Shown here piece after piece: positions 44,880 to 52,585 of a stretch of 64,000 nt of DNA. Origin of the DNA: Streptomyces liliifuscus (GTDB lineage: Bacteria; Actinomycetota; Actinomycetes; Streptomycetales; Streptomycetaceae); the NCBI RefSeq assembly GCF_016598615.1, contig NZ_CP066831.1, positions 5,890,001 through 5,954,000 of the forward strand. Reading direction: 5' to 3'. Position numbers and translations under genes: made by a program. A model generated the notes under the pieces. It ran no database searches. It worked only from the letters and a program-made list of their open reading frames with translations, and had not been told where the DNA came from. How positions within the stretch are numbered: position 1 is the stretch's first letter; each line of letters opens with the position of its first letter.

Positions 44880-46115
44880 ATGCGTGGTCTCGGAGATCAC
44901 CTCAGCATCGGCGAGCGGATCGCGTTCTACCGCAAGCGCCGCGGCTATACGCAAGAGGTTCTGGCTGGACTGGTCGGCTACAGCACCGACTGGTTAGCGA
45001 AGATCGAAACGGGGCGCCGGAAGTCGCCCCGTATTGACATGCTCGCGGAGCTGTCGCGCATCCTGCGTGTTCCCCTCGGGGATCTACTCGGTCAGACCGT
45101 GCTCATGGAGGACGAGAGGCAGCACGACGACGTTCCGGCCGTGCGCGACGCGCTCATGAGCCCGAGCCGGCTGTCTCGTCTGCTCTTCGGCCCTGAGGCT
45201 GAGGTACAGCTCCCTACGCCTGCACCTGTGGCCGTGCGTGTGGAGCATGCGTGGAACGACTACCAGGGTGGGCGGCTCGGCAGCGTCATCGCCGCGCTGC
45301 CTGCACTCCTCCAGACCGCACAGGAGTTGGAGGAGCGAGCGGCACGGCGTGGCGAGGACCGTAGCGACTGCTGGGCCGTGTCGGCTCGCACTCACCACCT
45401 CGCCGCGACGACGCTCGCGAAGATTGGCGAATCGGACATCTCATGGCTCGCTGCCGAGCGCGCGATGCGTGCCGCGGACGAGTCGGACGACCCGCTTGTA
45501 CTGGCGTCGGCCGCACGGTCCGGTACACACGCTTTGCTGGCCAACGGCCGGTATGACGACGCGTTGGAGCTGGGCAACACAGCCGCCGCATGGCTGTCGT
45601 CTCGGGTGGCAGACAACGACCCGGCGGCGCTGAGTCTGCTGGGGATGATCCATCTGCGAGCCGCCGTGGCAGCGGCACGTCATCAGGACCGGCCGGCCGC
45701 AACAGGCCTGTTGGACCGAGCCGAGGAACTCGCGGATGACCTCGGGTCGGATGAGAACTACTGGCAGACCGGCTTTGGGCCCACGAACGTCCTGCTTCAC
45801 CGGCTGTCCGTTGAGCTGGATCTCGACAACGTGTCGTATGTGGTGGAACACGGCCGGATCAATGTCGACCACATGCCGCAAGAACGAAGTGTGTCGCACC
45901 GAATCGACTTCGCGCGAGCCCTGTCGCTCAGCGGGCAGGGCGATGAGGCATTCGCGGAGCTCCGCGCTGCTGAGCGCACATCACCGCAGCTCGTACGCAA
46001 CAATCCCAGAGTGCGTGAGACGCTGCGAGACCTGGTCAAGCAGTCTCCGGTAACGGGTGGCTCGCGTTCGTCCGAGGTGTTCGTGATGGCTCAACGGTGC
46101 AGGGCGGTGCAGTGA
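44880..46115 (+). CDS. XRE regulator with TPR-like helical domain
   Basis: A 411-residue protein starting MRGLGDHLSIGERIAFYRKR; an AGGAGG precedes the ATG. The HTH spans ~9-65 (TQEVLAGLVGYSTDWLAKIE), and the remainder is a long all-helical, TPR-like region (AARSGTHALLANGRYDDALELG). A TTA leucine codon at 44994-44996 (in TDWLAK) makes it likely to depend on the bldA tRNA. It is coupled to the flavoprotein gene by a GTGA overlap. Such pairs recur in streptomycete genomes and mobile elements; function unknown. Confidence 0.88.
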   Translation: MRGLGDHLSIGERIAFYRKRRGYTQEVLAGLVGYSTDWLAKIETGRRKSPRIDMLAELSRILRVPLGDLLGQTVLMEDERQHDDVPAVRDALMSPSRLSRLLFGPEAEVQLPTPAPVAVRVEHAWNDYQGGRLGSVIAALPALLQTAQELEERAARRGEDRSDCWAVSARTHHLAATTLAKIGESDISWLAAERAMRAADESDDPLVLASAARSGTHALLANGRYDDALELGNTAAAWLSSRVADNDPAALSLLGMIHLRAAVAAARHQDRPAATGLLDRAEELADDLGSDENYWQTGFGPTNVLLHRLSVELDLDNVSYVVEHGRINVDHMPQERSVSHRIDFARALSLSGQGDEAFAELRAAERTSPQLVRNNPRVRETLRDLVKQSPVTGGSRSSEVFVMAQRCRAVQ

Positions 46116-46675
46116 GCGCAGGCAGGCGCGGGGTGCTGGGAGTCGTCGGTTCAGCGGCCGGAGGTGTGGAAGCGCTGCGCACCGGTTTGGTTGAGCCCGC
46201 GATGGACCGTGGATGGCAGGTGGCCGTCACGCTGACGCCGACCGCAGGTCAATGGCTACGGATGAGCGGTGAGGTCGAGCGGCTGGAGAAGCTGACCGGT
46301 CTTCCCGTGCGCGATGAGCCGCGGTTGCCCGGCGAGGCCCGTCCGCACCCGCCGGTTGACTGCTACGTGGTCGCCCCTGCGTCAGCGAACATGGTTGCCA
46401 AGCTCGCGACTGGCCTGATGGACAACCAGGCACTGACACAGGTGGGAGAGGCAATCGGCACCCTCGGTTTGCCCGTAGTCGTCTTCCCTCGGGTGAACGC
46501 GGCGCACGCTCGCCACCCGTCGTGGCAGCGCCACATCGACACCCTTCGCGCCGGAGGTGTGCACGTCGTCCAGGGCCCGGACGTGTGGCCACTGTATGAG
46601 CCGCGGGAAGCGCCGGCGGGCCGCACACTCCCGTGGTCAACCGTGCTCGACACGGTCGATGAGGCCACTCGATGA
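46112..46675 (+). CDS. Flavoprotein (HFCD/phosphopantothenoylcysteine decarboxylase-like)
   Basis: A 187-residue protein starting at the GTG in the GTGA overlap. It shows the HFCD flavin fold: GVVGSAAGGVEALRTGLVEP at the N-terminus and the YVVAPASANMVAKLATGLMDN substrate-clamp/FMN block, then VVVFPRVNAAHARHPSWQRH. Known relatives decarboxylate peptidyl or pantothenoyl cysteine or bind FMN. No matching substrate gene is nearby, so its role with the XRE regulator is unknown. Confidence 0.87.
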   Translation: MSAGRRGVLGVVGSAAGGVEALRTGLVEPAMDRGWQVAVTLTPTAGQWLRMSGEVERLEKLTGLPVRDEPRLPGEARPHPPVDCYVVAPASANMVAKLATGLMDNQALTQVGEAIGTLGLPVVVFPRVNAAHARHPSWQRHIDTLRAGGVHVVQGPDVWPLYEPREAPAGRTLPWSTVLDTVDEATR

Positions 46676-46707
46676 CGAGTCGTCAACTCTCCTGACCTGC
46701 AAGGAAA

Positions 46708-46736
46708 GAGGACCCGGACAGTCTGTCCGGGTCCTC
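46708..46736 (+). terminator. Stem-loop terminator after the flavoprotein gene
   Basis: GAGGACCCGGACA pairs over 13 bp with TGTCCGGGTCCTC around a GTC loop. The core is almost identical to the hairpin at 44733-44761, so the XRE-flavoprotein pair is bracketed by matching hairpins. Confidence 0.75.
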
Positions 46737-46803
46737 TGCCGTTCCCGGCTGCATGCTCATTGGCATGTCAGGGATCAATGAGCGAAGCGGCGAGCCGGAA
46801 GGC

Positions 46804-46983
46804 ATGACTCCTGCTGAACTCGCTTTGATCAAAGCGAGTTTGAGCGAGGCGCGCGTCAAGGTCGAACGACTGCTGAGGCGCGCGGACGAACTCACGGCGA
46901 TGGTGGAGTCTCGCTGCCCACGAGCCGCTCAAGCCGATCTAGACGCTCCCCGAGCGAGTGGAGGGCGTCATGAATCGTGCTGA
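46804..46983 (+). CDS. Possible small helical protein
   Basis: A 59-residue frame starting MTPAELALIKASLSEARVKV, which reads as one long amphipathic helix. The start is doubtful: GGAAGG is only 1 nt from the ATG, and an earlier in-frame ATG exists at 46765. Its 3' part overlaps the end of the convergent GntR gene by 92 bp, so the last ~30 codons are constrained by the other gene. It could be a real small protein or chance. Confidence 0.35.
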   Translation: MTPAELALIKASLSEARVKVERLLRRADELTAMVESRCPRAAQADLDAPRASGGRHESC

Positions 46984-47287
46984 GCTCTGCCGCCAAAGCG
47001 CTGAACGCGGGGCTACTGCCCGGCTCGGTGCCGAGGGGCACAGCAGGATCGCGGACGAACGTTCCGCGGCCCTGCTGAGTGAGAACCAGTCCCTCGTCAC
47101 GAAGCTGGCCGAACGCGCTCTGAACAGTCATGAGTTGCACGCCAAGTTCCTTGGCGAGCTTGCGAGCGGCTGGGAGCTGGTCACCCGGCTCGTACTCGCG
47201 ATCGGGGCCCACGATCTTCTCGCGGAACCCCGTCGCAATCTCCTTGGCCGTAGGCGTCTGCTTTGGCGCTTCAGGGCTCTGGTCCAT
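46892..47287 (-). CDS. GntR-family regulator, probable transfer repressor
   Basis: A 131-residue protein. The winged helix (EIATGFREKIVGPDREYEPG, ARKLAKELGVQLMTVQSAFG) is followed by a wing with LTQQGRGTFVRDP and a short C-terminal coiled segment (LHSLGERLDRLERL) instead of a large effector domain. In pSAM2 and related plasmids, small GntR proteins (KorSA, TraR) repress transfer and replication. It is divergent from the transfer operon, and the intervening DNA carries two copies of a TTGACCTAGGTCAA-type operator, supporting that role. Confidence 0.9.
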   Translation of the reverse strand: MDQSPEAPKQTPTAKEIATGFREKIVGPDREYEPGDQLPAARKLAKELGVQLMTVQSAFGQLRDEGLVLTQQGRGTFVRDPAVPLGTEPGSSPAFSALAAELSTIHDALHSLGERLDRLERLVGSETPPSP

Positions 47288-47304
47288 GGCATCGAGAGTA
47301 ACCG

Positions 47305-47369
47305 GACCTAGGTCAATCTCTGATCCTTCCTCGCATCCCCTTGACAGTAAGATTGACCTAGGTCAATCT
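47305..47369. promoter_or_regulatory. Doubled GntR operator and transfer promoter
   Basis: A perfect 20-bp palindrome AGATTGACCTAGGTCAATCT lies at 47350-47369. A partial copy (GACCTAGGTCAATCT, 47305-47319) is centred exactly 50 bp away, about five helical turns. A TTGACA at 47341-47346 with CAATCT 17 bp downstream could be the promoter of the transfer operon, its -10 region inside the palindrome. The second copy sits 18 bp before the GntR start, so both directions can be repressed. Confidence 0.7.
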
Positions 47370-47423
47370 GAAGTCAGAGCGGTACGGGGAGTCCGGAAGG
47401 GCTTCACGGGCTGCACCTCGCAA

Positions 47424-47543
47424 GTGCTTGACCTGCACGAATGGAACGGGATTGCCCGTCTGGCTGCTGCTTGCGGCGGCCGGAAGGCGGCTTCGGCCGC
47501 ACGCCGCGGGCCCCGCGCTGATCGTCCCTTGAGAACTGCATAG
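47424..47543 (+). CDS. Possible 39-codon leader peptide
   Basis: From GTG 47424 the frame reads VLDLHEWNGIARLAAACGG and continues with an Arg/Ala-rich tail, stopping at 47543 just beyond the boxA-like TTGAGAACT (47529-47537). It lies at the start of the transfer-operon leader. There is no clear ribosome site, so it may be untranslated. Confidence 0.25.
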   Translation: MLDLHEWNGIARLAAACGGRKAASAARRGPRADRPLRTA

Positions 47544-47654
47544 GTGGGCCCCGTCTCCCCGAGTCGAAAAGACGGCAGCGCGGCTGTGACCGCGCATGTT
47601 TCCAGCCTCGGTATCCAGCCGTGAAGGGCGCGGGATCGAATCCCGCCTGAGGCG
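47529..47654 (+). ncRNA. Structured leader with boxA-like motif and tRNA-like fold
   Basis: TTGAGAACT (47529-47537) resembles the boxA motif of actinobacterial rRNA leaders. Two hairpins follow: CCGTCT/AGACGG (47551-47575) and GCGCGG/CCGCGC (47578-47595). Then GCCTCGG at 47605-47611 pairs with CTGAGGC at 47647-47653, enclosing a tRNA-type T arm GCGGG-ATCGAAT-CCCGC (47630-47646), with only 18 nt where D and anticodon arms would be. It is thus an acceptor/T-arm mimic, not a tRNA. Structure is read by eye; function is unknown. Confidence 0.5.
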
Positions 47655-47686
47655 CTTTCCCCTGTCGCGCTGCGGCTCGGGTTCTT

Positions 47687-47729
47687 CCGGAGCAGCCACC
47701 GTCTCACCAAACGCCTGTGGCTGCTCCGG
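47687..47729 (+). promoter_or_regulatory. Leader hairpin H1 before the transfer operon
   Basis: A perfect 13-bp stem (CCGGAGCAGCCAC / GTGGCTGCTCCGG) has the 17-nt loop CGTCTCACCAAACGCCT. It ends 30 nt before the ATG at 47760. GTCCCTCC (47736-47743) and then AGGAG (47750-47754) follow. Hairpins H2 (54365-54407) and H3 (50148-50190) share this layout, and H2 shares 15 of 17 loop bases. Confidence 0.75.
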
Positions 47730-47759
47730 CTCCATGTCCCTCCCACTTCAGGAGCCTTT

Positions 47760-48047
47760 ATGCGTACGTACATTGGCCGACAACAGGCCATCTCCCCCGA
47801 GGACTTCGCGGAACTGGCCCTTGGCACCCCTGTTGAGCTGTGGCTCGGGGTCGAGGGCGAGAGCGACGAAGAGCGCGCGGCCCGTGAGGACGCGGCGCGC
47901 GACATCCTCGCCGATGACCCGGACCTTCCCGATGACCTGATCCGCATGGCCGCGCAGGTCATCGAGGAGAACCCGGACCTGTTCGACGTCGTCCCCATGG
48001 TCCGCCCCGCCCGCCGTCGCACGGCACGCAAGAGGGTGGCGGCATGA
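47760..48047 (+). CDS. Small acidic protein, first gene of the transfer operon
   Basis: A 95-residue protein starting MRTYIGRQQAISPEDFAELA after a good AGGAG site. It is strongly acidic in the middle (EGESDEERAAREDAARDILA) with a basic C-terminus (PARRRTARKRVAA), suggesting a nucleic-acid-binding or adaptor role. I do not recognise a domain. It overlaps the DUF2637 gene by 4 bp and lies behind the structured leader. Confidence 0.75.
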   Translation: MRTYIGRQQAISPEDFAELALGTPVELWLGVEGESDEERAAREDAARDILADDPDLPDDLIRMAAQVIEENPDLFDVVPMVRPARRRTARKRVAA

Positions 48048-49063
48048 CGACCGTGCAGACCATCGAGTCTTCGGCCGTGCCGCCGCTGACCCGCCCGGAA
48101 ATGGGGCTTGCCGGTGTCGGCGCGCTCGCCGCGGCCGGAGTCGGTGCGCTCGGTCTGATCTCCTCCTTCGACGCCGTGTCCGAGGCTGCGGCCCGTTGGG
48201 GGTTCAGCGAGGCGTGGATGCTGCCGGTTGGTATCGACGTAGCTATCCCTGTGTTCACCGTGGCCAACCTGCTGTTGATCCGGATGGACATGGCGCTCGC
48301 ATGGGTGCGGTTCGTGCCCTGGGTGCTCACTCTGATCACCTGCGGGCTCAACGTCGCCGCCGGACACGACGTGTGGGCCAAGGTTGCGCACGGCACCATG
48401 CCGCTGCTGTGGGTGGTGTTCTCAGAGATCGGCGCGCACATCTACGCCGTTCGCATCGGCGCGGCCACCGGCCGCCGCATGGAAAAGATCAGGTTCTCCC
48501 GCTGGCTGCTCGCGCCGCTGTCGACGTTCGCGCTGTGGCGTCGCATGACGCTGTGGGAGGTCACCTCCTACAGCGTGGCGCTTGCCTGCGAGCGGGAGCG
48601 GCTGTTGGCCCGGGCGGACCTGTATGAGCGGTTCGGCTGGAAGTGGCGTTGGAAGACCCCGCGGCGTGAGCGCGTGATGCTGCGCACGGGCGAACTTGCC
48701 CCCGCCACCCAGCAGGACACTGCCGTACCGGCGCCGGTGGAGAATCGGCCGGCACAACCGCCCGCGGCCACGCCGCGCCCGCATCGACAGTCGAAGCCGA
48801 AGGGCAAGGGCACAGCGCAGCGGTCCTTTGAGGTGCTGCTAAGCGAGGCGCGCAAGCTCACCGCGACATGGACGGATGCGGAGCTGAACGCGGAAGCAGT
48901 CCGCACCACGGTGCACTGCTCGGCCACCAACGCCCGCAAGTTGCGCGACGCGCTGAAGGCCGAGCGCGCCGACAGCCGCCCGCTGCACGCGGTCGACAAC
49001 GCCGTTACCGATTCGCGTCCGTCTGACGCGACCGACGACAGCGGCGAGGGGGCGGCGGCGTGA
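48044..49063 (+). CDS. DUF2637 membrane protein
   Basis: A 339-residue protein. Four hydrophobic helices fall within residues ~20-140 (AGVGALAAAGVGALGLISSF; MLPVGIDVAIPVFTVANLLLI; VLTLITCGLNVAAG; MPLLWVVFSEIGAHIYAV), followed by a basic cytoplasmic region. The C-terminal ~90 residues contain AQRSFEVLLSEARKLTATWT, which may bind DNA. DUF2637 proteins are a regular component of actinomycete conjugative elements and are thought to help intramycelial spread. It overlaps both neighbours, so it is translated as part of the operon. Confidence 0.88.
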   Translation: MTTVQTIESSAVPPLTRPEMGLAGVGALAAAGVGALGLISSFDAVSEAAARWGFSEAWMLPVGIDVAIPVFTVANLLLIRMDMALAWVRFVPWVLTLITCGLNVAAGHDVWAKVAHGTMPLLWVVFSEIGAHIYAVRIGAATGRRMEKIRFSRWLLAPLSTFALWRRMTLWEVTSYSVALACERERLLARADLYERFGWKWRWKTPRRERVMLRTGELAPATQQDTAVPAPVENRPAQPPAATPRPHRQSKPKGKGTAQRSFEVLLSEARKLTATWTDAELNAEAVRTTVHCSATNARKLRDALKAERADSRPLHAVDNAVTDSRPSDATDDSGEGAAA

Positions 49064-49710
49064 GCACCCTGACCACGGTCCTGCTGTCCACGCTGCCCCT
49101 GGCTGCGGGTTGGGCGGTCCACGTGTGGTGGCTGCGCGCTCGCCTGCACACGGCACGGCGTGACCCGCTCACCGGGTTACGCACCCGCGACGGGTTCACC
49201 CGCCGCGCCACGGCCCTGCTGAAGGACTCGCGCGCGGTGGTGGTGCTGGCCGACGTGGACCGCTTCAAGCAGATCAACGACACCCACGGCCACGCTGCCG
49301 GGGATGCCCTGTTGAAGGCGACCGCGGAGCGCCTTGCTCACCATGTCGGCCCGTCCGGGGTTGTGGGACGGCTCGGGGGCGATGAGTTCGCCGCCGTTGT
49401 CATCGACGACCACGGGACCGCGGGTGACCTGCTCGCCGTACTGCACGGCGTGCTCGCCCGCCCGGTCGAAGACCAGGACCCGGACATGCACATCACCGTC
49501 TCGCTCGGCTGGGTCCGCGCCTCCGACTTCCCCGCCGATGACCTGTCGGGGCTGTTGCGGCGGGCAGATGAGGCGATGTACGCGGCCAAACAGGGCCGCG
49601 CCGGACTGCGCCGCGCGGGACTGGGGCGGCTGTTCGCCACCGTCACCGGCCGCCGCTCCGGCCGCACCGGCGCCCGCACCGCGGTGCCGGTCGTGGGAGT
49701 GGCGGCCTGA
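49060..49710 (+). CDS. GGDEF-domain protein (putative diguanylate cyclase)
   Basis: A 216-residue protein with one N-terminal membrane helix (~4-26) and a GGDEF domain. RRDPLTGLRTRDGF opens the domain, LADVDRFKQINDTHGH supplies the metal-binding Asp, and the signature GGDEF is intact at residues 106-110. No RxxD inhibitory site stands five residues before it. It could make cyclic di-GMP, the BldD ligand that controls Streptomyces development. It starts at a GTG overlapping the DUF2637 stop. Confidence 0.92.
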   Translation: MSTLTTVLLSTLPLAAGWAVHVWWLRARLHTARRDPLTGLRTRDGFTRRATALLKDSRAVVVLADVDRFKQINDTHGHAAGDALLKATAERLAHHVGPSGVVGRLGGDEFAAVVIDDHGTAGDLLAVLHGVLARPVEDQDPDMHITVSLGWVRASDFPADDLSGLLRRADEAMYAAKQGRAGLRRAGLGRLFATVTGRRSGRTGARTAVPVVGVAA

Positions 49711-50093
49711 TGTCGGCCGTCTACAGCAAGTGCTTCGGCCCGACCGGCGCGCTTCACGGCGTGCCCACCTACCCGTGGCGCCTCGCCCCGGATGGTTACG
49801 CCACTCGCCGGCAGCTCCGTGCGAAGGGGCTGCGGCCGGGTGGGCAGCCGATACAAGCGCAGGTGATGCGGGTCAACCGGCGCGCCGGTGGCGTGCGGGT
49901 CGCCTACCTCTACCGCGAGGACCTGGCCAAGCCGGTCCGCCCGATGACCTCACGCAAGTGGGGCGCGCTCGCGCTGGCGATGCTCTCCCGCCGCACCTGC
50001 CCTAGCTGCCGGATCGATGTCGGCTACTGCATCCCCACCTCGTACGGCATCTGCGGTCTGTGCATCGCCCTCGAAGAACAGTGCGCCGCCTGA
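49710..50093 (+). CDS. RRQRL-motif zinc-binding protein
   Basis: A 127-residue protein typical of actinomycete mobile elements. It contains ATRRQLRAKGLRPGG near residue 30 and a C-terminal C4 ribbon (CPSC and CGLC, with CIPTSYGI between). It overlaps the GGDEF gene by one base (TGATG). The family is conserved next to Tra proteins; it probably binds nucleic acid or protein through the zinc ribbon. Confidence 0.85.
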   Translation: MSAVYSKCFGPTGALHGVPTYPWRLAPDGYATRRQLRAKGLRPGGQPIQAQVMRVNRRAGGVRVAYLYREDLAKPVRPMTSRKWGALALAMLSRRTCPSCRIDVGYCIPTSYGICGLCIALEEQCAA

Positions 50094-50147
50094 ACTACCA
50101 AAAGGTCGTGATAGTTGCGCCCCTTCCGGGGGCCGACGATGCAAGCC

Positions 50148-50190
50148 GCGGGCCCGACCGCTCACCTTCCACAGCGTCGGCCGGGCCCGC
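50148..50190 (+). promoter_or_regulatory. Leader hairpin H3 before tra
   Basis: A 13-position stem with one A-C mismatch (GCGGGCCCGACCG / CGGCCGGGCCCGC) and a 17-nt loop CTCACCTTCCACAGCGT. ACCCTCC (50194-50200) and GGAAGG (50206-50211) follow before the GTG at 50220. Stem size, loop size, the CTCACC loop motif and downstream spacing match H1 and H2, although CTCACC sits three bases earlier in the loop. Confidence 0.65.
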
Positions 50191-50219
50191 TCAACCCTCC
50201 CTTTCGGAAGGAACTGTCA

Positions 50220-52445
50220 GTGAAGCACCCCGACGACGACAACGAACTCTTCAACCGACTCGAAGCCGAGATGACCGCCGACTCCGGGGGCGAGGTAGTC
50301 GACCTCGACAAGGCCCGATCCGCCCGCGAGCAGTCGGCCGACCCGACCGCCCGACCCGACGCCAACCCGTCGGCCGACTCCGCGCCGGACCGGTCGGGTA
50401 CCGAGTCGGGCGACCCGACCGCCCGTGTGTTGGTCGACCAGCCGACCGCGAAGGCGGCCGGTCCGGGCTACCTCGGTCGGCTGCTCGCCGCCAAGCGCCG
50501 TCCGGTCGTCCCTGTGTGGCTCAAGTCGCTCGCGGAGCTGCGGACCGCGTCGGCGTGGGTGGCCCGCCACTACGCCCACTCGGTCGGCTATCACGCGCTG
50601 CGCTCTCCGGTCTATGCCGCTCGCCTCACCTTCCAAGCGCCGTCCGGCGCCGCGAAGTTCGTGGGCGCCACGATGCGGTGGGTGGCAGACCGTGAGGGCG
50701 AGCCGGTCCGACTCGCTGCGGTCCGGCGCGAGGACGCGGCCGAGTACCTGAAGCTCTCGCGGCAGCGGGACGGTCGGGTCCGGCTGCGCACCCTCGTGGC
50801 CGTGCTGGCGATGTTCATAGGACTGGGCTCCGCGCTCGCCATCTACGTCCTCGCCCCCGACTGGCTGCAAGCCGTGTCGGTCGGCGCGGTGACGATGGCG
50901 CTCGGCTACGCCGGCCGCAAGGCCGACGACCCGGTCATCCACAAGGCGGTGGAACTGCCCAAGGCCGTGAAGCTCACCAGTGACATCGTGCTGCGCGCAC
51001 TCGGCTCGCTCGGCATTCCCGCCATCAACCAGGCCCAGGGCAAGGGGCGGGATGGGTTCGAGTTCACCGCCCCGATCACCCGCGACGGTCCCGGCTGGCG
51101 CGCTGAGGGGAACCTCCCCTACGGCGTGACGGTCACCGACGTCATTGAGCGCCGGGACCGGCTCGCGTCGGGTCTGCGCCGGCCGCTGGGCTGCGTGTGG
51201 CCCGAAGCGGTCCCGAACGAGCACACCGGGCACCTGGTGCTGTGGGTTGGGGATCAGGACATGTCGACCGCGAAGAAGCCCAAGTGGCCGCTGCTGACCA
51301 GCGGCATCGTGAACCTGTTCAAGCCGGTCGCCTACGGCACCGACCAGCGCGGACGCTGGGTCGAGGTCACGCTCATGTACATCGCGGGGATCATCGGCGC
51401 CATCCCGCGCATGGGTAAGACGTTCCTGCTCCGTCTGCTGCTGCTCATCGCGGCGTTGGACCCGCGCGCGGAGCTGCACACCTATGACATGAAGGGCACC
51501 GGTGACCTGGACCCGGTCGGCAACGCGGTCTCCCACCGGCATGCCGCGGGCGACGATGACGACGCCATCGAGTACGCGCTGAACGACTTCCGGGCGCTGC
51601 GCGAGGAATTGCGGCGCCGTACGAAGGTGATCCGCTCGCTTCCGCGGGACATCTGCCCGGAGTCGAAGGTGACCAGCGAACTCGCCGACAAGCGCTCCCT
51701 CGGTCTGCACCCGATCGTGATCGGGGTGGACGAGTGCCAGGTCCTGTTCGAGCACCCCAAGCACAAGGATGAGTTCGAGGAGATTGCAACCGACCTGGTC
51801 AAGCGCGGTCCGGCCACCGGCATCGTGCTCCTGCTCGCCACCCAGCGCCCCGACGCGAAGGCGCTGCCCACCGGCATTTCCGCGAACGCGTCGGCGCGTT
51901 GGTGCCTGAAGGTCATGGGCCAGTTGGAGAACGACATGGTGCTGGGCACGTCGGCGTACAAGCGCGGGGTGCGGGCGACCATGTTCGCGTGGGGTGACAA
52001 GGGCATTCACTACTTCGTCGGTGAAGGCTCGGACGCCCGGATCGTGGGCTCGGCCTACGTCGACGGACCCGCAGCGGACAGCGTCGCCGCCCGCGCCCGC
52101 AAGGTGCGTGAAACGGCCGGCACACTCTCTGGCTACGCGCTCGGGGAGGAGCCGGAGACGGTCGCGAGCGCGTACGACCTGCTCGCCGACATCCTCGCCG
52201 TGGTGCCCGCCGCGGAGCCCAAGGTGTGGTCCGAGACGATCGTGTCCCGGCTCGCCGAGTTGCGGCCGGAGGTCTACGACGGATGGGACCCCGACGCGCT
52301 GAACGCGGCTCTGAAGCCGCATGGCATCGCCACCATCCAGGTGGGCCGCCGCGTGGACGGCAAGGTCGTCAACCGGCGCGGCATCGAGCGTGCCCACATC
52401 ACAGCCGCGATTTCGGAGCGTAACGGAAAGCGGGACGCGGGCTAA
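50220..52445 (+). CDS. tra: FtsK/SpoIIIE-type conjugal DNA translocase (Tra)
   Basis: A 741-residue protein from GTG 50220 with GGAAGGA upstream. A disordered N-terminus with repeated SADPTARPD-like units is followed by two membrane helices (~VLAMFIGLGSALAIYVLAPD and VGAVTMALGYAG). The ATPase has Walker A GAIPRMGKT (Lys400) and Walker B IGVDE (Asp504). The C-terminal ~80 residues are a winged-helix-like domain expected to bind clt. TraB/TraSA proteins pump double-stranded DNA between mycelia with no relaxase; one such gene suffices for transfer. Confidence 0.93.
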   Translation: MKHPDDDNELFNRLEAEMTADSGGEVVDLDKARSAREQSADPTARPDANPSADSAPDRSGTESGDPTARVLVDQPTAKAAGPGYLGRLLAAKRRPVVPVWLKSLAELRTASAWVARHYAHSVGYHALRSPVYAARLTFQAPSGAAKFVGATMRWVADREGEPVRLAAVRREDAAEYLKLSRQRDGRVRLRTLVAVLAMFIGLGSALAIYVLAPDWLQAVSVGAVTMALGYAGRKADDPVIHKAVELPKAVKLTSDIVLRALGSLGIPAINQAQGKGRDGFEFTAPITRDGPGWRAEGNLPYGVTVTDVIERRDRLASGLRRPLGCVWPEAVPNEHTGHLVLWVGDQDMSTAKKPKWPLLTSGIVNLFKPVAYGTDQRGRWVEVTLMYIAGIIGAIPRMGKTFLLRLLLLIAALDPRAELHTYDMKGTGDLDPVGNAVSHRHAAGDDDDAIEYALNDFRALREELRRRTKVIRSLPRDICPESKVTSELADKRSLGLHPIVIGVDECQVLFEHPKHKDEFEEIATDLVKRGPATGIVLLLATQRPDAKALPTGISANASARWCLKVMGQLENDMVLGTSAYKRGVRATMFAWGDKGIHYFVGEGSDARIVGSAYVDGPAADSVAARARKVRETAGTLSGYALGEEPETVASAYDLLADILAVVPAAEPKVWSETIVSRLAELRPEVYDGWDPDALNAALKPHGIATIQVGRRVDGKVVNRRGIERAHITAAISERNGKRDAG

Positions 52446-52451
52446 TCCTCC

Positions 52452-52497
52452 GGGGTCGCTAACGCTAGCGGCACACCCCGCTAACGTTAGCGACCCC
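52452..52497. other. Candidate clt (Tra-recognition) repeat region
   Basis: Directly after tra, GGGGTCGCTAACG (52452-52464) is the inverse of CGTTAGCGACCCC (52485-52497). The spacer and flanks hold further CGCTAGCG and CGCTAACG copies, continuing to GCTAGCGGATAGCGG near 52.54 kb. In pSVH1-type plasmids the clt locus lies at the 3' end of traB. The repeat unit here is not the pSVH1 octamer, so the assignment is by position. It could instead act as a terminator. Confidence 0.5.
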
Positions 52498-52585
52498 GCT
52501 AGCGCCCCAAACCTGCTGTGATCAGGCCGCTAGCGGATAGCGGCCCACCTGCGGAAACCCTGGAAACCCGCCCGGAGGGCCCGTC

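Noticed and set aside
47605..47654. Complete tRNA gene in the transfer leader
   Set aside because: Only 18 nt separate the 5' acceptor strand and the T arm, so D and anticodon arms are missing; kept as a tRNA-like structure only.
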